Source of the DNA: Betaproteobacteria bacterium SCN1
Lineage (GTDB): Bacteria; Pseudomonadota; Gammaproteobacteria; Burkholderiales; Thiobacillaceae
NCBI GenBank assembly: GCA_008923315.1
Contig: WBSF01000001.1
Coordinates: 186,001-250,000 of the forward strand
Direction: 5' to 3'
DNA length: 64,000 nt
Shown: positions 35,824 through 48,478 of the stretch, piece by piece
Layout of the letters: each line of letters opens with the position of its first letter
How positions within the stretch are numbered: position 1 is the stretch's first letter
Program-made: the position numbers and the translations under genes
Notes under the pieces: generated by a model
Seen by the model: the letters and a program-made list of their open reading frames with translations, nothing else
Database searches by the model: none
What the model was told of the DNA's origin: nothing

Positions 35824-36681
35824 TCACCCGCCCGCCGCCTGCTCCGCCCGCGCTAGTTCCCGCAACCCTTCCAGCGCCTGCCTTAGCGTGGCGTTGTCGT
35901 TGTCGCGCGGGTAGACCATCCATGCCGGCAGTTTGAAGGGCGTGCTGTTCTTCACCGGCCACAGGCGGCGTTCCTCGACGAGGTGGCGCACCAGCCGCAG
36001 CGGGAAGTAGCCGCTGCCGCCGTAGGCAAGCAGTTGCTGCACGCCGAGCCAGCCGATGTTGGCGACCAGCGCGGGGGGCGGGACGTCGGCGTAGTGTTCG
36101 CTGAACTGGGCGTGGAATTCCGGACCCCAGTCGATGTGGATGTAGCCGGGGTCGGGCCAGCCGCGCTTCCTGTCGCTGGTGACGAGCACCAGGGTTTCGT
36201 CGAACAGGGCTTCGACGACGAGGCCGGAACGCGAGGTGGGGGTGTACATCACGCCGACGTCGACGGTGCCTTCGATGAGGCCCTGCATGATGTCGGCTTC
36301 GAAGCCGATCTCCAGGCGCAGCGATGCCTCGGGTGCGGTCTCGCGCATCCACGCCACCCAGTGCGGCAGGAAGCCTTCCCATAGCGCGATGCGGCCGGAC
36401 AGCGTGAGCACGTCGGAAAATCCCTGCGGCAGGCCGACGTCGTGGCGCGCCTGTTCGACGGTGCGGACCAGGTGCTTGGCGTGGCGCAGGAAGCGCTTGC
36501 CGGCGGGGGTGAGTTCGGCGCCGTTGCGTCCGCGCTGGAACAGGCGGGCGCCGAGCGTGGTTTCCAGGGTGTGGATGCGCGCGCTCACTGTCGATTGCGT
36601 GACGAACAACCGGCTGGCGGCGGCGACGAAGTTGCCGGTGGCGGCCACGGCAAGAAAGGTGCGGGCGAGTTCGGTATCCAT
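35824..36681 (-). CDS. LysR-family transcriptional regulator
   Basis: 285-aa regulator with the LysR HTH (TFLAVAATGNFVAAASRLFVTQSTVSARI, read about 8-38) and a periplasmic-binding-protein-like effector domain. Divergent from the DsrC/TusE-like and HPP genes and therefore their likely regulator. A perfect T-N11-A dyad (36696-36712) lies 15 bp upstream of its start. Effector unknown; the neighbours hint at a sulfur or nitrogen signal, but nothing in the protein proves this. Confidence 0.88.
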   Translation of the reverse strand: MDTELARTFLAVAATGNFVAAASRLFVTQSTVSARIHTLETTLGARLFQRGRNGAELTPAGKRFLRHAKHLVRTVEQARHDVGLPQGFSDVLTLSGRIALWEGFLPHWVAWMRETAPEASLRLEIGFEADIMQGLIEGTVDVGVMYTPTSRSGLVVEALFDETLVLVTSDRKRGWPDPGYIHIDWGPEFHAQFSEHYADVPPPALVANIGWLGVQQLLAYGGSGYFPLRLVRHLVEERRLWPVKNSTPFKLPAWMVYPRDNDNATLRQALEGLRELARAEQAAGG

Positions 36682-36695
36682 GGGTTGGGCGTTTA

Positions 36696-36712
36696 TATCG
36701 AATATTTCGATA
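36696..36712. promoter_or_regulatory. LysR-type operator dyad
   Basis: TATCGAA-TAT-TTCGATA: 7-bp perfect arms, 3-nt centre, matching the T-N11-A consensus of LysR sites. Located in the 112-bp AT-rich gap between the LysR gene and the divergent DsrC-like gene, so it could serve both promoters. Confidence 0.55.
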
Positions 36713-36793
36713 GAAAATACAAAAAATAATCGTTAGTCAAATATAAGCACGATCCGTAGACTCGTCGCATATCCATTCAACGAGGAACGGATC

Positions 36794-37126
36794 ATGGATC
36801 GAGCGACCGAAACCCTGCTGCCGGAATGCGACGCCGAGGGCTATCTCGTCGAGCCGGGCGACTGGAACGAGGAAGTGGCCGTGGCGCTTGCCATCGGCGA
36901 AAACCTGGTGCTGAACGAAGACCACTGGGACGCCATCCGCTTCATGCGCGACTACTACGACGAGCACCAGATCGCCGCCGACGCGCGTTTCGTCATCAAG
37001 CATCTGGCCGAACGCTACGGGCGCGATGCGCAGAAGAAACTGTTCGAACTCTTTCCCTACGGTTACGTGAAGCAGGCGTGCAAGATCGCAGGCATGCGCC
37101 GGCCCCGTGCCTGGAGCACGGGTTGA
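36794..37126 (+). CDS. DsrC/TusE-family protein lacking the C-terminal Cys
   Basis: 110-aa sulfur-carrier-family protein: DAEGYLVEPGDWNEEVA at the N-terminus and HWDAIRFMRDYYDEHQIAA are typical, and the C-terminal arm is VKQACKIAGMRRPRAWSTG. In DsrC the arm carries two cysteines 11 residues apart and TusE keeps only the last. Here the upstream one is present (Cys96), but the position of the last is Trp107 (codon TGG), followed by three extra residues. So the residue that normally carries the persulfide is missing, while the one usually lost in TusE is kept. A regulatory or partner-specific DsrC-like protein is possible; a decayed TusE is the alternative. 18 bp before the HPP gene. Confidence 0.85.
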   Translation: MDRATETLLPECDAEGYLVEPGDWNEEVAVALAIGENLVLNEDHWDAIRFMRDYYDEHQIAADARFVIKHLAERYGRDAQKKLFELFPYGYVKQACKIAGMRRPRAWSTG

Positions 37127-37143
37127 GGACCGGGGGCTGATTC

Positions 37144-37872
37144 ATGGTACGCAAGCTGGCTTACTCGGTTTCCGAACGCGAACACTGGATCTCCGGGCTC
37201 GGAGGGCTGCTGGGGATTGTCGTGGTGGTGTGGATCAGCCACCTGTGGCTGACCGATGCGGCCGGACTGGTCGCGGCCTCGATGGGCTCGACGGCGGTGC
37301 TGCTCTTTGCCATGCCCCACGGCGCGGTATCGCAGCCCTGGCCGGTGGTGGGGGGGCATCTGGTGTCGGCGGTCGTCGGTGTGGCGTGTGCCCAGGCGCT
37401 GCCGCACGATCTCGCGCTGGCGGCGGGCTGCGCGGTAGGCGGCGCGATCACGGCGATGTACGTGACGCGTTGTCTGCATCCTTCGGGCGGCGCGACCGCG
37501 CTGTTTGCCGTGGTGGGGGGCGACAGCGTGCATGCGCTGGGCTACACCTACGTCACCGGCCCGATCCTGCTGGGCGCGCTGGTGCTGCTCGTGTTTGCGA
37601 TTGCGTTCAACGCGCCCTTCACGTGGCGGCGCTATCCCCAGGTGTGGCATGCCTGGCTGGAGCGCCGGGCCTGTGCGCAGGCCGAAGCGCCGGGTAGCGT
37701 ATGCGACGAAAAATGCATGATTCCGCACAGTGCGCTGGTCTACGCGCTCTCGCAGCTGGATACTTTTGTCGACGTGAGCGAAGAGGACCTGCAGCGTATC
37801 TACGCGCTTGCGGTCGATGGCGTCCATCCCGAACCGACGATGACGCCCTCGCCCGTGCGTGCGGCAGCCTGA
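37144..37872 (+). CDS. HPP-family inner-membrane protein
   Basis: 242-aa protein with four to five membrane helices (about 18-38, 45-62, 70-90, 95-110, 135-160) and HPP-family features: MGSTAVLLFAMPHGAVSQPWPVVGGH and the LHPSGGATAL motif. HPP proteins of cyanobacteria and plants are linked to nitrite transport; function in proteobacteria is not settled. The cytosolic C-terminal tail (about 185-242) includes a CxxxC pair (SVCDEKCM) of unknown use. Almost certainly co-transcribed with the DsrC-like gene. Confidence 0.82.
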   Translation: MVRKLAYSVSEREHWISGLGGLLGIVVVVWISHLWLTDAAGLVAASMGSTAVLLFAMPHGAVSQPWPVVGGHLVSAVVGVACAQALPHDLALAAGCAVGGAITAMYVTRCLHPSGGATALFAVVGGDSVHALGYTYVTGPILLGALVLLVFAIAFNAPFTWRRYPQVWHAWLERRACAQAEAPGSVCDEKCMIPHSALVYALSQLDTFVDVSEEDLQRIYALAVDGVHPEPTMTPSPVRAAA

Positions 37873-37911
37873 GGCTGCGCAGCCGGGAGTCGATTGCCGG
37901 TGGGAAGGGGT

Positions 37912-37954
37912 GTCCGGCCGGCGGGGCGTGTGAGGGGCCGCCCCGCCTGCGGAC
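37912..37954. terminator. strong hairpin between convergent genes
   Basis: GGCGGGGCG (37920-37928) pairs perfectly with CGCCCCGCC (37939-37947), extended after a bulge by GTCCG (37912-37916) with CGGAC (37950-37954). It lies between the HPP gene and the protease gene that converge here. No U-tract, so possibly a Rho-aided bidirectional terminator. Confidence 0.4.
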
Positions 37955-37963
37955 AAACCGGCA

Positions 37964-39463
37964 TCAGCCGATGCGCACCGGGACGAAAAGGCGCTGGCCG
38001 TCGCGCTGGACGAGCAGGGCGACCGACTTGCCGGCATGCGAAAGTACCCGTTTCACGGCATCGACACTGTCGACCCGGCTGCCGTTGACCGCAACGATCA
38101 CATCGCCCGGCTGCACGCCGGCACGCGCGGCGGCCCCCTGCGCGTCTTCGACCACGAGCCCGGATTCGAGGCCGGCGGCACGCGATTCTTCCGGTGCCAG
38201 CGGGCGCAGCGCAAGACCCAGCCTGGCCTTGCCGGCGTCGGCGTCCCGGGCCGATATTCTGGCCGGTTTGTCGTCGGCGTTGCCGAGCGTCACGCGCAGG
38301 TCTTCGCGTTTGCCGTTGCGCCAGACCTCCAGCACGGCGGATTTGCCCGGCGCGGCTTCGCCGACCCGTGCGGGCAGATCGCCCGATTCGACGATGGGCT
38401 GACCGTCGAAGGCGCGGATCACGTCGCCGGTCTTGAGACCGGCCTTGTCGGCCGCGCTGCCGGGCTCCACCTGGGCGACGAGCGCGCCGGCGGGCTTGTC
38501 GAGCTTGAACGAGTCGGCCAGCGCCTGATTCACTTCCTGCACCGTGACGCCCAGGCGCGCATGGGTAGCGTGTCCGGTGGCGACGATCTGGTCCTTGATG
38601 CGCACCGCGAGATCGATGGGGATGGCGAAGGACAGGCCCTGATAGCCGCCGGAGCGGCTGAATATCTGCGAGTTGATGCCAATCACTTCGCCGCGCGCAT
38701 TGAACAGGGGGCCGCCGGAGTTGCCGGGGTTCACCGCGACGTCGGTCTGGATGAAGGGCACGAAACTGTCGTCCGGCAGCGAGCGCCCCTTGGCGCTGAC
38801 CACACCGGCGGTAACGCTGTTTTCAAAGCCGAAGGGCGAGCCGATGGCGAGTACCCATTCGCCCACCTTGAGGTCGCGCGGGTTGCCGAGCGGCAGCGTG
38901 GGCAGGTTCTTCGCGGCGATCCTGAGCACCGCGATATCGGTCTTGTCGTCGCGGCCCAGCACCTTGGCCTGGAATTCGCGGCGGTCGGTGAGTTTTACCG
39001 TCACGTCGGAGGCGCCGCGCACGACGTGGGCGTTGGTGAGAATCAGGCCGTCCGGACTGACGATGAAACCCGAGCCCAGGCCGCGCACGATCGGCGGGCC
39101 GCCGCGCGGCACCGCAAAGCCGGGCCCGCCGAAGCGCTTGAAGAACTGAAAGAGCGGATCGTCCGGATCGAGGCCGCGCGGCATCGCCGAGGCATTGCCC
39201 GTGCTGTCGTCGTCATCCGTGCCGGTTCCGGTGACGCTGATGTTCACCACCGCCGGGCCATAGCGCTGGACGATGCCGGTGAAGTCGGGCGTGCCCGCAA
39301 ATGGTGAAGCCAGCGGCGCCGGGGTGGCGATCGGGGCGGACGCGGTGACGGCCGAGGCGTTGGCATGGCTGCCGATCACCCAGGCTGCGCCGCCGCCGCC
39401 AAGCGCGCCGGCCGCGACGAGTGCGAGGATGAGACGGGTGGGAGAAAGCGTCAGGTTCGACAT
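37964..39463 (-). CDS. Do-type periplasmic serine protease (DegP/DegQ/MucD)
   Basis: 499-aa HtrA-family protease. N-terminal hydrophobic signal or anchor (LILALVAAGALGGGGAAWVIG), trypsin-like domain with the triad His146 (TNAHVV), Asp176 (KTDIAVL) and Ser249 (NPGNSGGP), then two PDZ domains (about 285-375 and 405-495). Length and double PDZ fit DegP/DegQ/MucD rather than DegS. It would degrade or refold damaged envelope proteins. The ATG at 39463 follows TGGAGACACC. Which of the three names applies cannot be decided without a tree. Confidence 0.92.
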   Translation of the reverse strand: MSNLTLSPTRLILALVAAGALGGGGAAWVIGSHANASAVTASAPIATPAPLASPFAGTPDFTGIVQRYGPAVVNISVTGTGTDDDDSTGNASAMPRGLDPDDPLFQFFKRFGGPGFAVPRGGPPIVRGLGSGFIVSPDGLILTNAHVVRGASDVTVKLTDRREFQAKVLGRDDKTDIAVLRIAAKNLPTLPLGNPRDLKVGEWVLAIGSPFGFENSVTAGVVSAKGRSLPDDSFVPFIQTDVAVNPGNSGGPLFNARGEVIGINSQIFSRSGGYQGLSFAIPIDLAVRIKDQIVATGHATHARLGVTVQEVNQALADSFKLDKPAGALVAQVEPGSAADKAGLKTGDVIRAFDGQPIVESGDLPARVGEAAPGKSAVLEVWRNGKREDLRVTLGNADDKPARISARDADAGKARLGLALRPLAPEESRAAGLESGLVVEDAQGAAARAGVQPGDVIVAVNGSRVDSVDAVKRVLSHAGKSVALLVQRDGQRLFVPVRIG

Positions 39464-39664
39464 GGTGTCTCCAGTGGGGCGGAATGAACGGTCATGCCCG
39501 GGTCCCGGCGGGGCGCGGGGTAAAGCTCCGACCGTACCGATCGCGCGCCGGTTCCCGTCGACGCTCAAAGGCATTTTTGCGTCAACGCGCATACGACGGT
39601 TTGACAGATGCGCCGCACGGCGCGGACACTGACGCCAGTTCAATCCGCGCCTCGCCGCGTCGCC

Positions 39665-41002
39665 ATGTCCCAACCCTGGCTGTTCCATCTTGCGCTTGTT
39701 GCGGGCACGCTGGCGATGCTGTCTTTTGCCGCCCATATTCTGCGTCAGCGCCGCCACCCGGCCGCCACGCTGGGCTGGCTGCTGTTCATGCTGCTGCTGC
39801 CATGGTTTGCGGTGCCGCTCTATCTCACCATCGGTACACGCAAGCTGGTGTCGAGCCGGCCGATACCGGCCGGCGCGCCTTCGACCGACAGCGATTACGC
39901 GGTGGATCGCCTGCTGGCGCGCACGGGCATCGTGCCGTGCGGCGCCGACCGCATCCGCCTGCATGCGGATGGCGCCGAAGCCTGGCACGCGCTGCAGGCG
40001 TTGATCGCCGACGCCCGGGCTTCGCTCGATGTCGGTCTGTTCATCCTGGCCGACGATGTGCACGGCGAAGCGGTGATGACGGCGCTGATCGAGCGCGCGC
40101 GCGGTGGTGTACGCGTGCGTCTGCTGCTCGACGGCATCGGTTCGCTGCGCATTCCGCGCAGCTGGCTGGCGGCCCTGCGGGCGGCCGGTGTGGAAACCGC
40201 CTGGTTCATTCCCCTGTTGCATCGTCCGTTGCGGGGACGCACCAATCTGCGCAATCACCGCAAGCTGGTCGTCGCCGATGGCACGCGAGCCTGGACCGGT
40301 GGCCGCAACGTGGCCGACGAATATTTCGCGAAAGACACGTTCTGGACCGACTTGAGCCTGGAGGTCGAAGGCGAGGCCGCGGCGGTGTGCCAGCGCGGCT
40401 TCGAGCGCGACTGGCATTTCGCCGTGCGGGGGCCGGCGCTTGCCACCGCCGTGCCGGCGACCGGCACGCGCGTGACCGTGCTGTATTCCGGGCCCGATCA
40501 GCCTGGCGATACGCTGCACGACGTGCTGATGACCGCATGTTATGCCGCGCGCTACCGCATCGTGGCGGTCACGCCCTACTTCGTGCCCGACGAAGCGCTG
40601 TTGCAGGCACTGTGTCTGGCGGCACGGCGCGGTGTCGAGGTGCGGCTGATCCTGCCTGCACGTTCCAATCATCGCCTGGCCGACTGGGTGCGCGCGCGGG
40701 CGCTGCGCGAACTGGCGGCCGCCGGTGCGTCGATCCGCCTGGTTCCCGATGCCATGGTGCATGCCAAGGCGGTGCTGTTCGACGATACGCTGGGCATCGT
40801 CGGCTCGGCCAATCTCGACATCCGCAGTCTTTTTCTAAATTTCGAGATGGTGCTGCTTATGCGCGAGCCTGCCGACGTGGCCGCGCTGGCCGAATGGTGC
40901 GCGCGGCTGGATGCGCGTGCACAGGATGCCGGACTGCCGCCGGCCGGCGCCCTGCGCGAGGCGGCCGAAGGTCTGGTGCTGCTGGCGGCTTTCCAGATAT
41001 GA
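39665..41002 (+). CDS. cardiolipin synthase-like phospholipase D enzyme
   Basis: 445-aa protein with two N-terminal membrane helices (about 5-22 and 33-55) and two HKD motifs: H198-R-K200-LVVAD and H366-A-K368-AVLFDD. The first is followed by GGRNVADEYF and the second by GSANLDIRSLFLNFE, both typical of cardiolipin synthases, which condense two phosphatidylglycerols. I used the ATG at 39665 (MSQPWLFHLAL) rather than an ORF start at 39608. Divergent from the Do-type protease gene and followed by a glucoamylase gene 58 bp on. Confidence 0.88.
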   Translation: MSQPWLFHLALVAGTLAMLSFAAHILRQRRHPAATLGWLLFMLLLPWFAVPLYLTIGTRKLVSSRPIPAGAPSTDSDYAVDRLLARTGIVPCGADRIRLHADGAEAWHALQALIADARASLDVGLFILADDVHGEAVMTALIERARGGVRVRLLLDGIGSLRIPRSWLAALRAAGVETAWFIPLLHRPLRGRTNLRNHRKLVVADGTRAWTGGRNVADEYFAKDTFWTDLSLEVEGEAAAVCQRGFERDWHFAVRGPALATAVPATGTRVTVLYSGPDQPGDTLHDVLMTACYAARYRIVAVTPYFVPDEALLQALCLAARRGVEVRLILPARSNHRLADWVRARALRELAAAGASIRLVPDAMVHAKAVLFDDTLGIVGSANLDIRSLFLNFEMVLLMREPADVAALAEWCARLDARAQDAGLPPAGALREAAEGLVLLAAFQI

Positions 41003-41060
41003 GCCGGGCCGGCTCGGCGCCGGCTTGCGGGACGAAGGGTGATCCGGTACAAGAGGCCGC

Positions 41061-43436
<2,376 letters not shown>

Positions 43437-43450
43437 GTGTCGGGAGGCGC

Positions 43451-44383
43451 CTATCCCAGTGCGGTATCCAGCACCATCATCACCGCGAAGCCGGCCATGA
43501 GGCCGAGCGTGGCGGGCGTCTGGTGGCCGTTGCGATGGGTTTCCGGGATGACTTCGTGGCTCACCACGAAAATCATCGCGCCGGCAGCCAGGCCGAGGCC
43601 GACGGGATAGGCGAACGCGAGGCCGCTGGCGAGACCCACGCCGAGCAACGCCCCAACCGGTTCCATCATGCCGGTGGCGGCCGCCACCGCGACTGCGCGC
43701 CGCGGGCTGAGGCCGGCCGCCTTCAGGGCCATCGCGACGGCCAGGCCTTCGGGGATGTCCTGCAGCGCGATGGCGGAGGTGAGCGGCAGGCCGACGCCGA
43801 GGTCGCCTTGCGCGAAGGAGACGCCGATCGCCATGCCTTCCGGCAGGTTGTGCAGGGCGATGGCGAAGACGAACAGCCACACCCGGCTGACGCGGCCGCA
43901 GCCCGCGCCGCAGGGACCGCCGTGCTCATGCTCGTGCGGCGTGAATTCGTCGAGCCCCAGCATCAGCAGCACGCCGAGGCCGAGGCCGACGACGACCGTG
44001 AGCGCGCCGAGCGCGTTGCTGCCGGTGATGGATTTTCCGGCTTCCAGCCCCGGAAGAATGAGCGAGAAGGAACTGGCCGCGAGCATCATGCCCGCGGCCA
44101 GCCCGAGCAGGGTGTCTTCGGTGCGGTTAGACAGATTGCGCAGGAAGCGGGCCGGCAGCGCGCCGAACGCGGTGGCGGCGAAGCCCGCGAGCCCGCCCAG
44201 CATGGCGAGCCGCAGGGCGGCGTCGGCTTCGCCTGCCGCGACGCGCCACAGGCTTGCGCCCAATAGCCAGACCACCGCGGCCAGCGCCAGCGCGAGGCCA
44301 GCGCTGGTCCACGGATGGGTTTGCGCCTGGGCGCGCCAGATGGCGCGCCAGCGGGTCGGTTGTGCGTTCTGCGCGAGTTCCAT
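43451..44383 (-). CDS. ZIP-family divalent metal transporter
   Basis: 310-aa inner-membrane protein with eight or so helices. The ZIP metal-site helices carry HNLPEG (ALHNLPEGMAIG) and QDIPEG (ALQDIPEGLAVA), and a cytosolic His/Cys-rich loop HEHEHGGPCGAGCG is present, fitting zinc or a similar divalent metal. It resembles the GufA-like ZIP subgroup. A small gene 28 bp upstream on the same strand seems to be in the same transcript, and a dyad lies ahead of that. Confidence 0.88.
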   Translation of the reverse strand: MELAQNAQPTRWRAIWRAQAQTHPWTSAGLALALAAVVWLLGASLWRVAAGEADAALRLAMLGGLAGFAATAFGALPARFLRNLSNRTEDTLLGLAAGMMLAASSFSLILPGLEAGKSITGSNALGALTVVVGLGLGVLLMLGLDEFTPHEHEHGGPCGAGCGRVSRVWLFVFAIALHNLPEGMAIGVSFAQGDLGVGLPLTSAIALQDIPEGLAVAMALKAAGLSPRRAVAVAAATGMMEPVGALLGVGLASGLAFAYPVGLGLAAGAMIFVVSHEVIPETHRNGHQTPATLGLMAGFAVMMVLDTALG

Positions 44384-44411
44384 GCACGGGGCTCCCTGGT
44401 TGTCGTGGGGG

Positions 44412-44597
44412 CTAGCCTATGCCCAGGACCTCGTCGTCGTCCATCGCCGCGATGCCGCCGACGCCGAATCCGATCATGGAGAGGGCGCGCAACATCGCGC
44501 GGCGCACCGGACGCGCGGGGGCGGGATAGGTCGGGGCGGCGGCGATGCGGTCGCGGCGATATTCGTCGTAGACGCTCGTCATGCTCATGGCAATCAT
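44412..44597 (-). CDS. small hypothetical protein upstream of the ZIP transporter gene
   Basis: 61-aa ORF, MIAMSMTSVYDEYRRDR ... MIGFGVGGIAAMDDDEVLGIG. A clear AAAAGGAGAAGAACC precedes the ATG at 44597, which supports translation. It has an N-terminal charged helix, a Pro/Ala linker and a hydrophobic Gly-rich stretch followed by an acidic DDDE cluster that could bind a metal. I do not know the family. The position 28 bp before the ZIP gene and after a dyad suggests that it is part of the same regulated unit; a metal-related role is only inference. Confidence 0.6.
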   Translation of the reverse strand: MIAMSMTSVYDEYRRDRIAAAPTYPAPARPVRRAMLRALSMIGFGVGGIAAMDDDEVLGIG

Positions 44598-44655
44598 GGT
44601 TCTTCTCCTTTTATGGGTCCGCGTGGACGCGGCATGTCTGTATTTAAATGCGTTT

Positions 44656-44678
44656 CAATTCATTTATCCAATGAATTG
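44656..44678. promoter_or_regulatory. 9-bp inverted repeat upstream of the small gene and ZIP gene
   Basis: CAATTCATT (44656-44664) and AATGAATTG (44670-44678), perfect arms, 5-nt spacer, set within a wider dyad GCGTTTCA ... TGAAATGC with one mismatch. AT-rich island about 60 bp upstream of the 44597 start. Candidate operator, possibly metal-responsive; no match to a Zur or Fur consensus that I would defend. Confidence 0.45.
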
Positions 44679-44720
44679 TCTGAAATGCACTCATTGATGT
44701 TTTCGAATAGATGGGGCAAA

Positions 44721-44756
44721 TAAAAAACGGCGCACCGGAATGCTCCGGTACGCCGT
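44721..44756 (-). terminator. katG terminator
   Basis: Read on the minus strand, ACGGCGTACCGGA (44756-44744) pairs with TCCGGTGCGCCGT (44739-44727) with one mismatch and a 4-nt loop, followed by a run of six T. Classic intrinsic terminator about 35 bp past the katG stop. A further hairpin CCCGGGC-CTC-GCCCGGG (44768-44784) lies between. Confidence 0.8.
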
Positions 44757-44790
44757 CGTCATGCCTTCCCGGGCCTCGCCCGGGCCAGGG

Positions 44791-46986
<2,196 letters not shown>

Positions 46987-47140
46987 TCATGAAGGGCAAT
47001 CCTGGCTGGCTGGCCAGGATGACAGCCTGTGCTGCCGCATCCCGCCCACTCTGCTGGCGTTGCTGGAAATTGCGCTTCATGAGCGAGTCGGCCCCGGGTT
47101 GGTGGACTCCTCAGTGGAGTGACCGTATTTAAGACCAATA

Positions 47141-47171
47141 ATGAGAATCTGTCTCATGAATAGTCTAGAAT
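47141..47171. promoter_or_regulatory. oxyR promoter region with dyad
   Basis: ATGAGA (47141-47146) and TCTCAT (47152-47157) form a perfect 6-bp dyad, followed by a TAGAAT -10-like hexamer (47166-47171) 30 bp before the oxyR ATG. The dyad overlaps the expected -35 region, which fits autoregulation by a LysR-type protein. AT-rich compared with its surroundings. Confidence 0.45.
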
Positions 47172-47201
47172 GGGTCCATTGATGAAATCGAACGGTTCCG
47201 C

Positions 47202-48107
47202 ATGACGCTCCAGGAGCTGAAGTATCTCGTTGCGCTGGCCGACCACGGCCACTTCGGCCGCGCCGCCGAAGCCTGTTTCATCACCCAGTCCACGCTGTCC
47301 ACGCAGATCAAGAAGCTGGAAGAGTTTCTCGGCGTGACCCTGTTCGACCGCAGTCTCAAGCGCGTCACGCCCACGCCGATCGGCCGCGAGATCCTTGCGG
47401 CGGCCCGCAACATCGTCGAGGAATCCGAACGCATCCGCGAACTGGCCAAGCATGCGCAGGACGCGATGGCGCGGACGATCCATCTGGGGGTGATCCCCAC
47501 GCTCGGCCCCTATTACCTGCCGCATGCGCTGACGCTGGTGCACAAGAAACACCCCGGTTTGCGCCTGCTGCTGCGCGAGGAACTGACGCCGCAGATACTC
47601 GGACACCTGGCCGAAGGCAAACTCGACGCGGCCCTGCTGGCGCTGCCGATCGCGGACGAAAACCTGAAGGTCGAGCCGCTGTTCTACGAACCCTTCTATG
47701 CTGCGCTGCCGGCCGGGCATGCGCTCGCGGCGCGCGACGCCCTGAAGGTGCCGGACATCCTGAGCGAAAAACTGCTGTTGCTCGACGAGGGACATTGCCT
47801 GCGCGACCAGGCGCTCGACGTCTGCGGAACGGGATCGAGCGGGCGCGAGGAAGTGCGCGCGACCAGCCTGGAAACCCTGCGCCAGATGGTCGGCATGGGA
47901 CTGGGCCTGACGCTGCTGCCGGCCCTGTCGGTCGACGCGGGTCCGCGCGTGAGCAGGAAGACGGTGGAGATCCGGCCGTTCAGGAAGCCCGCGCCGGGGC
48001 GCACCATCGGCCTCGTCTGGCGCAAGCGCGCGCCGTTTCCAGAAACTTTCGAGCGTCTCGCCGCCACGCTCAAATCCAGCCTGCCAGCCGAAGTGGAGCC
48101 TGCCTGA
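47202..48107 (+). CDS. oxyR: hydrogen-peroxide sensor regulator OxyR
   Basis: 301-aa LysR-family regulator. HTH MTLQELKYLVALADHGHFGRAAEACFITQSTLS and effector domain with the redox pair Cys199 (EGHCLRDQ) and Cys208 (DVCGT), at the same numbers as the peroxide-sensing disulfide of E. coli OxyR. It should activate katG, which is divergent and adjacent. The stop overlaps the start of the DUF202 gene (TGATG). Confidence 0.96.
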   Translation: MTLQELKYLVALADHGHFGRAAEACFITQSTLSTQIKKLEEFLGVTLFDRSLKRVTPTPIGREILAAARNIVEESERIRELAKHAQDAMARTIHLGVIPTLGPYYLPHALTLVHKKHPGLRLLLREELTPQILGHLAEGKLDAALLALPIADENLKVEPLFYEPFYAALPAGHALAARDALKVPDILSEKLLLLDEGHCLRDQALDVCGTGSSGREEVRATSLETLRQMVGMGLGLTLLPALSVDAGPRVSRKTVEIRPFRKPAPGRTIGLVWRKRAPFPETFERLAATLKSSLPAEVEPA

Positions 48108-48472
48108 TGTCCGACCTCAACGATCCGCGCGTCTTCTTTGCCGCCGAACGCACGCTGATGGCGTGGAACCGCACCGGCCTCACGCTCATGGCTTTCGGTT
48201 TCGTGCTGGAGCGTTTCGGCCTGTTCCTCCACATGCTGCGGCAATCGGAGAGTCACGCCGGGCGCGATCTGTCGTTCTGGATCGGCGTTGCCTTCATCAC
48301 GCTGGCGCTGGTGGTGATGAGCTTTTCCATCGTGCAGTTCCGGCGGGTGCTGCGCACGCTGAAGCCGGTCGAGATTCCCGCGCGCTACTGCACCTGGGCA
48401 GGCATGGCGATGAACCTGTCGGTGGTGACGCTGGGCCTCGCCCTGCTGGCCTATCTGTTCTCGGAGCTCTAG
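48107..48472 (+). CDS. DUF202 (YidH-like) membrane protein
   Basis: 121-aa protein with three membrane helices (about 25-45, 58-80, 95-118). N-terminal DPRVFFAAERTLMAWNRTGL is the hallmark of DUF202 proteins. Function unknown. Its translation start overlaps the oxyR stop by one base, so it belongs to the oxyR transcript; whether it is part of the peroxide response or only a passenger is not known. Confidence 0.85.
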   Translation: MSDLNDPRVFFAAERTLMAWNRTGLTLMAFGFVLERFGLFLHMLRQSESHAGRDLSFWIGVAFITLALVVMSFSIVQFRRVLRTLKPVEIPARYCTWAGMAMNLSVVTLGLALLAYLFSEL

Positions 48473-48478
48473 GCCCGG

